Of a DNA stretch of 64,000 nucleotides, positions 1 to 8,391 are shown piece after piece. The notes under the pieces were generated by a model that worked only from the letters and a program-made list of their open reading frames with translations, was not told the DNA's origin and did no database searches. Location of the stretch: NCBI RefSeq assembly GCF_013391415.1, contig NZ_JACAXB010000007.1:89507-153506 (forward strand). Direction: 5' to 3'. The translations under genes and the position numbers were made by a program. How positions within the stretch are numbered: the first letter of the stretch is position 1; every line of letters starts with the position of its first letter. This DNA is from Aquitalea sp. LB_tupeE. Its GTDB lineage: Bacteria > Pseudomonadota > Gammaproteobacteria > Burkholderiales > Chromobacteriaceae.

Positions 1-78
1 GGTGTCACCTTTACCCCGGGTGAATGGCTGTATGCCGATGAAGACGGCGTGATTGTGGCGGCTGAAGCCCTGCTCTGA
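1..78 (+). CDS. rraA: C-terminal fragment of an RraA-family protein (5' end outside window)
   Basis: Only the last 25 codons are present, in frame 1, ending at TGA 76-78. The readable tail contains PGEWLYADEDGV, the pattern found near the C-terminus of RraA-family proteins (RNase E activity regulator A, or the related 4-hydroxy-4-methyl-2-oxoglutarate/oxaloacetate aldolase). The two functions cannot be separated from this fragment, and the metal-binding residues lie outside the window. The family match rests on this short motif only. Confidence 0.6.
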   Translation, partial: GVTFTPGEWLYADEDGVIVAAEALL

Positions 79-97
79 CGCGCCAGCTACTGACCAG

Positions 98-511
98 TCA
101 CGCACCGTCGTGACTGCGCTCATGCACCGGCAAGGCGGCCTGCTTTGCCGGCTCTCCCCAATCCAGATGCTCCTGCCACCAGGTATGGAATTCAGGTGCC
201 AGTTGCTCCGGTGCGTCCAGACTGGCCGCGGTAATGTCGATATCGTCCGGGTCTGACTCATGCTGATAACTGAGCGTGGCACCGCAATGCGGACAGAAAC
301 CGCGCTGCACCGCGGTTGATGAGTGATAGTAGACCGGTTTTTCACTCAGCCACTCCAGCTCGATCAAGCGCACGGTAAACCAGGTGAGGAAGGCCGCACC
401 GCTGGCCTTGCGGCAACTGACGCAATGACAATGCGTGACATGAAAGGGCTGGCCATGCACCCGGTAGCGCACGGCGCCACACAGACAGCCGCCATTCAGA
501 ATGCTGCTCAT
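98..511 (-). CDS. GFA / CENP-V fold zinc protein
   Basis: A 137-residue protein of the GFA family (glutathione-dependent formaldehyde-activating enzyme fold, zinc-binding). Visible motifs are GGCLCGAVRY near the N-terminus, HCHCVSCRK around residue 30, and FCPHCGATLSY around residue 75. These supply the cysteines of the two zinc sites. The frame is open further upstream, but the ATG at 511 is preferred because GGGAGA precedes it by about six bases and the family motif then begins close to the N-terminus. Most members have no proven substrate, so a formaldehyde role should not be assumed. It converges on the rraA fragment. Confidence 0.85.
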   Translation of the reverse strand: MSSILNGGCLCGAVRYRVHGQPFHVTHCHCVSCRKASGAAFLTWFTVRLIELEWLSEKPVYYHSSTAVQRGFCPHCGATLSYQHESDPDDIDITAASLDAPEQLAPEFHTWWQEHLDWGEPAKQAALPVHERSHDGA

Positions 512-619
512 GCTGGTCTCCCGCTGCCAGGTGCTTGGTCCGGCCATGCCCCGGCACTTGGTATGCTCGTTCAAGAACTATAGACAGCTATAAGCAATCT
601 TGCAAAATGACGTGCGGGC

Positions 620-653
620 ATGAAAAAACGATGCCGCAGCATCGTTTTTTCAT
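620..653 (-). terminator. Terminator after panD
   Basis: A perfect 15-bp inverted repeat (620-634 with 639-653) around a 4-base loop lies just downstream of the panD stop. The outer part of the stem is an A-run/T-run pair, so it could act on both strands. Confidence 0.85.
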
Positions 654-668
654 GAGAACAGGCAATAT

Positions 669-1049
669 TCAGGCTGGCTGGGTCGGTGTCTTGTTATCCA
701 GCGCCGTCATCTGGTTGCGCTCGTCGACAAACACCAGCTTGGGCTGATGATTGACCAGCTCGGCATCTTCATACTGGGCAAAAGAGGCGATGATCAGCAG
801 GTCGCCCGGCGCAGCACGGCGTGCAGCCGAACCATTGACCGAGATGACACCGGAGCCGCGCTCTGCCTTGATGGCATAGGTGGCAAAGCGCTCGCCGTTA
901 TTGACGTTCCAGATCTGCACTTCCTCGTATTCACGGATATCCGCTGCTTCCAGCAGGTTTTCGTCAATGGCACAGGAGCCGATGTAGTGCAGTTCCGCAT
1001 GCGTGGTGGTAACACGGTGCAGCTTGGACTTGAGCATGATGCGTTGCAT
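669..1049 (-). CDS. panD: Aspartate 1-decarboxylase
   Basis: PanD (126 aa) is the pyruvoyl-dependent enzyme that makes beta-alanine from L-aspartate for pantothenate synthesis. It is made as an inactive proenzyme that cleaves itself between Gly24 and Ser25. Both residues are present in the motif YIGSC (residues 22-26), so the processing site is intact. Lys9 of the N-terminal KSKLHR segment is also present. The length is normal for the family. It is the last gene of the leftward pcnB-folK-kinase-panB-panC-panD series, 23 bases after panC, and is followed by a strong hairpin terminator. Confidence 0.97.
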   Translation of the reverse strand: MQRIMLKSKLHRVTTTHAELHYIGSCAIDENLLEAADIREYEEVQIWNVNNGERFATYAIKAERGSGVISVNGSAARRAAPGDLLIIASFAQYEDAELVNHQPKLVFVDERNQMTALDNKTPTQPA

Positions 1050-1072
1050 GGTACTGAATTCCCCGGCCCGCC

Positions 1073-1906
1073 TTAGCGGGTGATTTCCACATTATCAATC
1101 AAACGAGTACGTCCCAGACGGGCAGCAGCCAGCACCACCAGGCGCTTTTCACCGGCATGGGCAATTTCCAGGGTATCGGCCTGGCGCACTTCCACATAAT
1201 CCACCGTCCAGCCTGCCTGTTGCAGGTCGGCGCTGGCCTTGGCTTCCAGCCCGGCGTAGTCGTTGTCCCCGGCCAGCAAGGCTGTGCGCATGGCGGACAG
1301 GTTACGGTACAGGCGCGGTGCTTCGGCACGCTCTTCTGCCGTGAGGTAGCCATTGCGCGACGACAGGGCCAGACCGTCTTCCGCCCGGCCGGTATCCACC
1401 GGCACGATGGCAACCGGAATGTTCAGGTCGTCCACCATGGCCTTGATCACATGCAGTTGCTGGAAGTCCTTCTTGCCGAAACAGGCCACATCCGGCTGCA
1501 CGATATTGAACAGCTTGCTCACCACCGTGGCCACTCCACGGAAATGGCCGGGGCGGAAGGCACCGCACAACTCGTTCTGGATATGCGGCGGCTCCACGTT
1601 GAAATCCTGCTTCACGCGCGGGTACAGTTCCTGTTCGGTGGGGAAGAACAAAGCGTCCACGCCGGCGGCTTCCAGCTTGGCACAGTCAGATTCGAAGGTA
1701 CGCGGATAGGCGTCAAAATCCTCGCCCTGACCAAATTGCAGGCGATTGACAAAAATGCTGACCACCACCTTGTCGGCATGTTCATGCGCGGCAGCCACCA
1801 GCGCAAGGTGGCCCTCGTGCAGATTACCCATGGTGGGAACAAAGGCCAGCTTACCGGCCTGGCGACGCCATGCACGCATGGCTGCCACGCTACGGATGAT
1901 TTCCAT
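1073..1906 (-). CDS. panC: Pantothenate synthetase
   Basis: PanC (277 aa) joins pantoate and beta-alanine with ATP. The nucleotidyltransferase signature [12 protein letters not shown] (about residues 22-33) and the ATP-site segment DGLALSSRN are clear. The pantoate-binding motif usually written NPTQF reads NRLQF here; from memory Neisseria PanC has the same substitution, so it is a lineage marker rather than a defect. The start ATG at 1906 follows an AAGG-type ribosome site and lies 17 bases after the panB stop, which suggests cotranscription. Confidence 0.97.
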   Translation of the reverse strand: MEIIRSVAAMRAWRRQAGKLAFVPTMGNLHEGHLALVAAAHEHADKVVVSIFVNRLQFGQGEDFDAYPRTFESDCAKLEAAGVDALFFPTEQELYPRVKQDFNVEPPHIQNELCGAFRPGHFRGVATVVSKLFNIVQPDVACFGKKDFQQLHVIKAMVDDLNIPVAIVPVDTGRAEDGLALSSRNGYLTAEERAEAPRLYRNLSAMRTALLAGDNDYAGLEAKASADLQQAGWTVDYVEVRQADTLEIAHAGEKRLVVLAAARLGRTRLIDNVEITR

Positions 1907-1923
1907 TTCCTTACCCTTTTGGC

Positions 1924-2715
1924 TTAGAAGGTATGTTCGGCAGCCGGGAAAGTCCCTGCCTTGACTGCCTTGACGTAGGCTTCGACCGCACCCTGGATGC
2001 TGCCGGCCTCATTCATGAAGTTCTTGACGAAACGGGCTTTCTTGCCCGGATACACACCGAGGATGTCGTGCAATACCAGCACCTGGCCGCTGACATTGGC
2101 CCCGGCTCCAATGCCGATGGTGGGCACGGCAACGGCTTCGGTCACGCGGGCGGCCAGTTCGGCGGGCACACATTCCATCAGCACCAGGCTGGCACCGGCA
2201 TCGGCCAGCTTGCGGGCATCATCCAGCAGGCGTTCGGCATCGCTCTGGGTCTTGCCCTGTACGCGGTAGCCGCCAAAGGTATTGACGAACTGCGGGGTAA
2301 GGCCGATGTGCGAACAGACGGGAATACCGCGTTCCACCAGAAAACGGGTGGTTTCTGCCATGAAACCGCCGCCTTCCAACTTCACCATGTGGGCACCGGC
2401 CTGCATCAGGCGGGCAGCGCTGGCAAACGCCTGCTGCGGACTTTCCTGATAGCTGCCGAACGGCAGGTCGCTCAATACCATGGCATCGCCGGCACCAGCG
2501 GCGACACAACGGGTGTGGTAGACCATTTCTTCCATGGTCACCGGCAGGGTGGAATCACGATTCTGGATCACCATGCCCAGAGAATCGCCCACCAGCAGAA
2601 TCTCTACCCCGGCCTGATCAAGGAGGGTGGAAAAGCTTGCGTCATAGCTGGTGAGCATGACGATCTTCTGGCCTTCGGCGGCCATCTTCTGCAGGGTGTT
2701 GACGGTAATTTTCAT
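1924..2715 (-). CDS. panB: Ketopantoate hydroxymethyltransferase
   Basis: PanB (263 aa) transfers a hydroxymethyl group from methylene-tetrahydrofolate to ketoisovalerate, the first committed step to pantothenate. Visible family motifs are [17 protein letters not shown] and KLEGG. The frame is open to 2757, but the ATG at 2715 is chosen because GAGGAAG precedes it at normal spacing and [11 protein letters not shown] is the usual N-terminus. The adjacent folK makes a folate precursor, so the cofactor supply and its consumer sit in one operon. Confidence 0.96.
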   Translation of the reverse strand: MKITVNTLQKMAAEGQKIVMLTSYDASFSTLLDQAGVEILLVGDSLGMVIQNRDSTLPVTMEEMVYHTRCVAAGAGDAMVLSDLPFGSYQESPQQAFASAARLMQAGAHMVKLEGGGFMAETTRFLVERGIPVCSHIGLTPQFVNTFGGYRVQGKTQSDAERLLDDARKLADAGASLVLMECVPAELAARVTEAVAVPTIGIGAGANVSGQVLVLHDILGVYPGKKARFVKNFMNEAGSIQGAVEAYVKAVKAGTFPAAEHTF

Positions 2716-2763
2716 ACCTGTACTTCCTCGGTGTGGTCGGGAAATGCAAGGCGTCACTTGTAT

Positions 2764-3405
2764 TCAGACGCTCTTGTTGAAGTAGCTGCGCTGTCCGCGC
2801 ATCTCGCTGATGCAGCGCAACAATAGCTCGAAATCCTCGTTACCATCAACCAACTCGAGATGGTCGGTATTGACGATCAGCAAGGGTGCCGCTTCGTACT
2901 GATGGAAAAATTCGCTGTACGCCGCATGAACGCGCTTGAGGTAGCCTTCGGGGAAATCCTGCTCAAGCTGGCTGGCGCGGGCGGCACTGCGCTCCAGCAA
3001 CACCTGCTCCGAGGCTTGCAGGTAAATCACCAGGTCCGGCACCGGGTACTGTGGCAATAATTGCTGGGCAATGCGCTGGTACAGCGCCAGTTCCTGCTCG
3101 TCCAGATTCACCCGGGCAAACAGCGCATCTTTTTCAAACAAAAAGTCGGATACCACCGGACTGGCCAGGGTGTCGCCCAGCAACATGCCGCGCGCCATGT
3201 CGGCACGTTGCATCAGAAAGGACAACTGGGTGGCCAGACCATGCGAGGCGACATTACGGTAAAAGCGCGGCAAGAAGGGATTGGCCGCCGGGTCTTCGGC
3301 CAGCAATTGCACACCCCAGTAGCTGGCCAGCCGCCGGGCCAGCGCTGATTTGCCCGAACCGATGGGGCCTTCAACTACCACATAACGCAAATGGCTGTGA
3401 CTCAT
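2764..3405 (-). CDS. Deoxynucleoside kinase-family protein
   Basis: A 213-residue P-loop kinase of the deoxyadenosine/deoxycytidine kinase type. The Walker A motif GPIGSGKS is at residues 13-20, and an ERSAARAS-like lid segment follows around residue 137. Family members phosphorylate deoxynucleosides with ATP; the precise substrate cannot be read from the sequence. It lies between folK and panB on the same strand with short gaps, so it is probably cotranscribed with them, although no direct metabolic link to pantothenate is known to me. Confidence 0.85.
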   Translation of the reverse strand: MSHSHLRYVVVEGPIGSGKSALARRLASYWGVQLLAEDPAANPFLPRFYRNVASHGLATQLSFLMQRADMARGMLLGDTLASPVVSDFLFEKDALFARVNLDEQELALYQRIAQQLLPQYPVPDLVIYLQASEQVLLERSAARASQLEQDFPEGYLKRVHAAYSEFFHQYEAAPLLIVNTDHLELVDGNEDFELLLRCISEMRGQRSYFNKSV

Positions 3406-3427
3406 GATGAGCTCCTAGAACGGCAGG

Positions 3428-3907
3428 CTAGACCAGCTTGCGCACACCACTGCAATCCAGGGTGGCGGCAATGGCAGCTGCCTGGCCATATTCCCCTACC
3501 GGCAGGTCAGGGGCGATTTCTGCCAACGGTACCATGACAAAGGCGCGCTGGTGCATGCGCGGGTGCGGCAACAACAGTTGCGGGTCGTCCAGCACGGTAT
3601 CCTGATACAGCAGGATGTCCAGATCCAGCACTCTTGGTGCATTACGGAAGCTGCGCTCGCGCCCGAAACCGGCTTCGATCTGCATCAGCGCTTCCAGCAA
3701 GGCATGCGGGCTCAGGCCGGTTTCCAGCTGTGCCACGGCATTGATGAAGTCCGGCTGATCCAGATAACCCACCGGGGTGGTGAGATAAAGAGAAGAATGC
3801 GCAAGCACGCTGGTGCCGGCAAGAGCAGCAAGGGCCGCTAGCGCGGCCCTTATTTGCTCGGCCGGTTGCTCCAGGTTACTTCCCAGAGCGACATAGGCCA
3901 GGCTCAC
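3428..3907 (-). CDS. folK: 2-amino-4-hydroxy-6-hydroxymethyldihydropteridine pyrophosphokinase
   Basis: HPPK (159 aa) pyrophosphorylates the pterin precursor in folate biosynthesis. The N-terminal YVALGSNL motif and the signature RVLDLDILLYQD, with its magnesium-binding aspartates, are present, followed by LLPHPRMHQRAFV. Size is typical of the monofunctional enzyme. The start overlaps the pcnB stop by four bases, a sign of translational coupling. Confidence 0.96.
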   Translation of the reverse strand: MSLAYVALGSNLEQPAEQIRAALAALAALAGTSVLAHSSLYLTTPVGYLDQPDFINAVAQLETGLSPHALLEALMQIEAGFGRERSFRNAPRVLDLDILLYQDTVLDDPQLLLPHPRMHQRAFVMVPLAEIAPDLPVGEYGQAAAIAATLDCSGVRKLV

Positions 3908-5268
3908 TCGGCCTCTCCCCCTCCACCGGTGCTCTCGGCACGGCGGCGGTTGCTGGTGCGACGACGACGGCGCTTCTTGGCCGGTTCGTCAGCGCCACTA
4001 TTCTTGGCTTCGTTGATCAAGGCTTCGCGTTCGGCCTGATCGCCACGCTGGAAGGCTTCCCACCACTCCACCAGGCTGGCCGGCAACTCGCCTGCTTCGG
4101 CGCGCAGCGACATGAAGTCAAAGGCAGCACGGAAGCGCGGCTGTTCCAGGAAACGGTAAGGACGGGCACCGCTACGGCTGTCGAAGCGGCCTTGCAGCGT
4201 CCAGATTTCGCGCATGGTGACGCTGAAACGGCGCGGAATGGCAAAGTCGTTGTCCTGCTCGTTTTCCACGTCGGCAATAGCCATTTGCAAGGCCTGCAAG
4301 GATTTTTCACCAGCGGCAATATGCTGCTGCCAGTGCTGGTTCACTTGTTGCCACAGCAAGGTGGCCAGCAGGAAGCCGACAGACACCGGCTTCTCCGCCC
4401 GGATACGGGCATCGGTGCTTTGCAAGCCCAGTTGCAAGAACAAATCGTCACCATCTTCACCCATTACCGCGTCCAGCAGCGGGAACACCCCGCGCGACAG
4501 GCCTTCCTCGCGCAGCTTTTTCAGACAGGCATAGGCATGGCCGGACATCAGCAGTTTGAGCATCTCGTCAAACAGCCGGGCCGGGGGTTCCTTTTTCAGC
4601 AGATGGGCATGGGCACGGATAGGCTTGCGGGTGTCTTCGTCAATCTCGAAGCCCAGCTTGGCGGCCAGGCGTACCGCGCGCAGCATGCGCACCGGGTCTT
4701 CCTGGTAGCGCCGTGCCGGCTGGCCTATCATCACCAGCTTTTTGGCCTTCAGGTCCTTCACCCCGTGGTGATAGTCGATGATGGACTCGTCGGACGGATC
4801 GAAGAACAGCGCATTGACAGTGAAGTCACGGCGGTGTGCGTCTTCTTCCTGGCTACCAAAGGTGTTGTCCGCCATGATGCGGCCGGATTCGTTCTGGTCG
4901 TCGATACCGCCACCGCGGAAGGTGGTCACCTCGATGGTTTCCGGGCCCACCATCACGTGCACAATGCGGAAACGCCGGCCAATGATGCGCGAGCGGCGGA
5001 ACAGATGATGCACCTGCTCCGGCGTGGCATTGGTGGCGACGTCAAAATCTTTGGGTGCGACATCCAGCAACAGGTCACGCACAGCCCCCCCTACCACGAA
5101 GGCAGAGAAACCGGCTTCCTGTAAACGGGAAGTCACCTTGAGCGCAGCAGTGCTGAGCTGATCGCGGCGAACGCCATGCTGGGACAGCGGAATCACGCGT
5201 GGTTTGCTACGGCGTTTGCCCATGCCAGACGGCAGCTCCAGTACTTTACGGATAAGCTTGCGGATCAT
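3904..5268 (-). CDS. pcnB: Poly(A) polymerase I
   Basis: PcnB (454 aa) adds poly(A) tails to RNA and so promotes decay. The nucleotidyltransferase core shows VVGGAVRDLL and PKDFDVATNATPEQV, carrying the catalytic acids, followed by RRDFTVNAL and the REDPVRMLRAVR segment typical of the PcnB branch rather than CCA-adding enzymes. The C-terminus is very basic (KKRRRRR and RRR clusters), as usual for RNA binding by PcnB. The start at 5268 has no strong ribosome site. A second in-frame ATG at 5223 is possible, but the longer N-terminus resembles known PcnB. Confidence 0.95.
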   Translation of the reverse strand: MIRKLIRKVLELPSGMGKRRSKPRVIPLSQHGVRRDQLSTAALKVTSRLQEAGFSAFVVGGAVRDLLLDVAPKDFDVATNATPEQVHHLFRRSRIIGRRFRIVHVMVGPETIEVTTFRGGGIDDQNESGRIMADNTFGSQEEDAHRRDFTVNALFFDPSDESIIDYHHGVKDLKAKKLVMIGQPARRYQEDPVRMLRAVRLAAKLGFEIDEDTRKPIRAHAHLLKKEPPARLFDEMLKLLMSGHAYACLKKLREEGLSRGVFPLLDAVMGEDGDDLFLQLGLQSTDARIRAEKPVSVGFLLATLLWQQVNQHWQQHIAAGEKSLQALQMAIADVENEQDNDFAIPRRFSVTMREIWTLQGRFDSRSGARPYRFLEQPRFRAAFDFMSLRAEAGELPASLVEWWEAFQRGDQAEREALINEAKNSGADEPAKKRRRRRTSNRRRAESTGGGGEAE

Positions 5269-5325
5269 TTAGAGGAATAAGGACGTGGAATGAAGGGATT
5301 CGCAAGAAAGGAATTCAAGCGGCAG

Positions 5326-5331
5326 ATTATA
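5326..5331 (-). promoter_or_regulatory. Possible -10 element for pcnB
   Basis: On the minus strand this reads TATAAT, about 58 bases before the pcnB start. A TTGTCA lies only 12 bases further upstream, too close for a normal -35, so the promoter is not proven. Confidence 0.35.
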
Positions 5332-5476
5332 GCCTGAATCTTCTGACAAGATATACCGCTCTGGCCCAATTTATCCTGACCGGCAACAGGCCACATGCCC
5401 GGTGATGATTGCCCGTCACCAGCTGCGGGCCTAGAATCGCACACCATCTGCCGCATTTTCCGTGTAAAGACTGCCC

Positions 5477-6214
5477 GTGATTCCCTTACTCGCCCTGGAT
5501 ATCCAGACCCTGCCCGATGTCGATGGCATCCGTACCCTGTACCAACTGGATGCAGACATCAGCGATGCAGACGTCGTTTACTTTGCCCTGCAACGCAGCC
5601 GGGCCAGCCGGGCGGATGAATTCCTGCCCTACCACCTGCATCGTGTGGTCGGCATTCATGCCGTTTTGCACATCCGTCAGGAAGTGGTCTTGCACCATAC
5701 CCTGCCCGGGCAAGACGAAGCGGGCATGCTGCAAACCTTGTCCACCCTGCTGAACGAACACATGCCGCAAATTGTCAGCTGGCAAGGTTCCCAGTTGATG
5801 CTGCCGGTACTACGCCATCGCGCCATGATGCACAGCATTGCCTTCCCCGGCGGGGCCAACGGACTGTTTGGCCAGACGCTGGAACTCAGCCGCCTGCTAT
5901 GCCAGAACGCCCAGCCTGGCTGTGTTCCGCAACAGGAAATGGCCGGCCTGTGCGGCTTGCCCCGTATTCCCGATTACGATGCAGCCCAGTCCTGGGCCAT
6001 GGCGGCAGCCGGCCAGTTGCCGACTCTGCTGGCCCACAGTGCGCAGCGTGCCGCCTGTCATTACCTGATGTGGCTGCGCCTTGCGGCGCTGCAGGGACAG
6101 ATTTCCGCCCTGACCCGCAGCCAGCACGAGCAAAAGCTTGCCCAACTGCTAGGCCAACAAGGCGCAGGATGGCGGGATTTTCTGCAACAGTGGACGGGAT
6201 GCAACAGGGCTTGA
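5477..6214 (+). CDS. Degenerate PolB-like 3'-5' exonuclease family protein
   Basis: This 245-residue protein (GTG start) resembles the predicted PolB-like 3'-5' exonuclease family (DnaQ-like fold). Recognisable pieces are LLALDIQTLPDVDG (residues 4-17), LPYHLHRVVGIH (50-61), IVSWQGSQLMLPVL (99-112) and YLMWLRLAALQG (196-207). The catalytic acids appear lost. The family DxE reads DIQ (Gln10), the aspartate of SWNGSGFDLP is Met108, and the DYCETD segment reads AHSAQR, putting Arg191 in place of the last aspartate. It is therefore probably a pseudoenzyme, or a nucleic-acid-binding derivative. The reading frame itself is intact. It diverges from pcnB. Confidence 0.7.
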   Translation: MIPLLALDIQTLPDVDGIRTLYQLDADISDADVVYFALQRSRASRADEFLPYHLHRVVGIHAVLHIRQEVVLHHTLPGQDEAGMLQTLSTLLNEHMPQIVSWQGSQLMLPVLRHRAMMHSIAFPGGANGLFGQTLELSRLLCQNAQPGCVPQQEMAGLCGLPRIPDYDAAQSWAMAAAGQLPTLLAHSAQRAACHYLMWLRLAALQGQISALTRSQHEQKLAQLLGQQGAGWRDFLQQWTGCNRA

Positions 6215-6543
6215 CAGGCTTTTCTGACGGGAATAATCTTTTCCCATGCGCCGATTTGATACAGCTTGCTGGGCGCACTATAAATGCCAGCTAAAGCGTG
6301 AGTCGGAAAACCCGCTGCGCTCTCTGGCCCGGCGGGTTTTTCTTTTTCCGTCTTAATAGTGCGCGCACTGTGCGACATCGGGCATGTTGAAAGTAGTACC
6401 GTTTTACCGTTCCGGGCTGTATCCGGAACACCGGCGCCGAGTTAATCGACAACTTGCAGGGCGCCCAAAAATCCTGCTAAAGCGTCGCCTGACGGTAAGG
6501 TCGGGCACGCAACAGCGCCAACCATATCCGATGGAGTTTCACC
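6215..6543. other. Intergenic region, 329 bases
   Basis: It holds the terminator at 6307-6347 and then about 190 bases leading to the small gene at 6544. A GGCGCC-type inverted repeat lies near 6433-6466. I see no convincing promoter or RNA family. Confidence 0.5.
6307..6347 (+). terminator. Rho-independent terminator
   Basis: A nine-base stem, AAAACCCGC (6307-6315) with its complement at 6332-6340, is followed by a T-rich stretch. It probably ends the exonuclease-like gene. Confidence 0.85.
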
Positions 6544-6846
6544 ATGTACGATTGCCTGCAAGACAGCTGTAGCGACTTTTCCTTTGCCGTATACGATGCC
6601 GTGGGAAGAAAACGCCCCCTTCAAGGCAGCCTGACTGCCACCTTGCTGTCCGCTGACAGCACCCTGCCCCTGCAAGACCTGATCAACTACGCTGACCAGC
6701 TGGGCTATAGCAGCCAGCTGGACGAGAGCGGCTTGCTGACCATTCATGATGTCGGCCTGCTGGATGCACTCAGCATCAACAGCCGCTTTGGCCAGCATCT
6801 GATCATCAGCTGTGATTTGCGCCGCGAAACGCCTGTCCGTTTCTGA
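6544..6846 (+). CDS. Small protein of unknown function
   Basis: A 100-residue reading frame starting with ATG after GGAG at good spacing. The product is mildly acidic, with two cysteines near the start (DCLQDSC) and one near the end. It has no predicted membrane segment or signal peptide, and I do not recognise a family. A longer antisense frame overlaps it, but this strand has the better ribosome site and a more protein-like composition. It lies between a terminator and the MATE gene, so it may be transcribed on its own. Confidence 0.5.
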   Translation: MYDCLQDSCSDFSFAVYDAVGRKRPLQGSLTATLLSADSTLPLQDLINYADQLGYSSQLDESGLLTIHDVGLLDALSINSRFGQHLIISCDLRRETPVRF

Positions 6847-6993
6847 AACCGACCAGCGTGTATTCCGGCACAACGCAAGCCGGGGCTGAACAGTAAAAGA
6901 CTGCAACTGCGGTGTCGCCATTGCACAAGACAGGCCGGGCAGCCGCTCCTTATAATGGAGCGCTTGCCTACCTTGTCAAATTGATCCGCCTCC

Positions 6994-8391
6994 ATGTTGC
7001 AGGAACTCAAAAGCGCTGCGCCCGGTGCCATTTCCGGTGAAGCCAGACAGATTGTCCGCCTTGCCTTGCCGATGATGATTGCCCAGGTGGCCCAGGTGGC
7101 TACCGGCTTTGTTGATACCGTCATGGCCGGCCGGGTCAGTACTGACGACCTGGCAGCCGTGTCCTTGGGTGCCAGCATTTTCATCACCGTCTATGTGACC
7201 TTAATGGGCGTGGTGACCTCACTCAATCCGGTATTGAGCCACCAACTGGGTGCCGGTGAAAAAGAGCAGATTGGTGAAACCGGCCGCCAGGGCATGTGGT
7301 TCGGCTTGTTTGTCGGCCTGCTAGGTGCCACCGCCATGCTGCTGGCCGAACACCCCTTGCGCCTGTGGCTGCAACTGCCAACCGACGTGGAAGACAAGGT
7401 GATGCTGTTCATCACCGGTACCGCCGTGGGCATGCCCGCCGCCATGGTGCACCGTGCCCTGCATGCCTATGCTTCCAGCCTGAACCGGCCCAAGGTGATC
7501 ATGGTGGTCAGCCTGATTGCGCTGGCGCTCAACATACCGCTCAATTACGCGCTGATTCACGGCCTGTTCGGCCTGCCCAGACTGGGCGGTGCCGGTTGCG
7601 GCTGGGCCACCGGCATCGTGTTCTGGTTCAACTGCCTGACGCTGCTGGCTTATATCTGCTGGCATCGCCATTTCCGCCCCTACGGTCTGACCAGCCGGAT
7701 GAGCTTGCCCGACTGGAAGCGCTACGGGGCATTCCTCAAGCTGGGTCTGCCCATCGGTCTGTCCTTCTTTGTTGAAGTCAGCCTGTTTTCCTTTATTGCC
7801 CTGCTGATTGCCAAGCTGGGTATGACTGTCGTGGCCAGCCACCAGTCGGTACTCAATTTTTCCAGCATCATCTACATGCTGCCGCAAAGCATTTCCACCG
7901 CGCTCACGGTCAGAGTCGGCCAGCGCGCCGGTGGCGGCGACTACCATCAGGCCCGCTTTGTCGCCGGGGTCGGCCTGCTAGTGGGGCTGGCCACCGCGCT
8001 GTGTACCATGTTGCTGGTGCTGTGGCTGCGCAGTGACATCATGGCTATTTATTCGCCCGACCCGAACGTCATTGCCATGGGTTCCAGCCTGCTGTTGTTT
8101 GCTGCCGTCTTCCAGCTGACCGATGCCGCCCAGACCATTGCCTCCGGCGCACTGCGCGGCTACAAGCTGACCACCATTCCCATGATCATCCACATTACCG
8201 CCTTCTGGGGAATTGGGCTGGGACTGGGCATCACGCTGGGCCTCACCGACTGGCTGGTCTCCCCCATGGGCATTTACGGTTTCTGGCTGGCACTGGTCAT
8301 CAGTCTGAGCATTGCCGCCCTGATGCTGGTGAGCTATCTGGCGCGCGAAAGTCGCCGACGCCTGCACCACAACACCCTGCAAGAAAGCTGA
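6994..8391 (+). CDS. MATE-family multidrug efflux protein
   Basis: A 465-residue integral membrane protein of the MATE (NorM-like) family, expected to export cationic compounds in exchange for sodium ions or protons. The family N-terminus is clear: LALPMMIAQVAQVATGFVDTVMAGR, followed by repeated hydrophobic segments consistent with 12 helices and an internal twofold repeat (second half from about residue 245). It overlaps the murB start by one base, so the two genes are probably translated in tandem. The substrate cannot be read from sequence. Confidence 0.92.
   Translation: MLQELKSAAPGAISGEARQIVRLALPMMIAQVAQVATGFVDTVMAGRVSTDDLAAVSLGASIFITVYVTLMGVVTSLNPVLSHQLGAGEKEQIGETGRQGMWFGLFVGLLGATAMLLAEHPLRLWLQLPTDVEDKVMLFITGTAVGMPAAMVHRALHAYASSLNRPKVIMVVSLIALALNIPLNYALIHGLFGLPRLGGAGCGWATGIVFWFNCLTLLAYICWHRHFRPYGLTSRMSLPDWKRYGAFLKLGLPIGLSFFVEVSLFSFIALLIAKLGMTVVASHQSVLNFSSIIYMLPQSISTALTVRVGQRAGGGDYHQARFVAGVGLLVGLATALCTMLLVLWLRSDIMAIYSPDPNVIAMGSSLLLFAAVFQLTDAAQTIASGALRGYKLTTIPMIIHITAFWGIGLGLGITLGLTDWLVSPMGIYGFWLALVISLSIAALMLVSYLARESRRRLHHNTLQES

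Noticed and set aside
1073..1906. PanC as defective because NPTQF is NRLQF
   Set aside because: From memory Neisseria PanC has the same variant, and all other motifs are intact.
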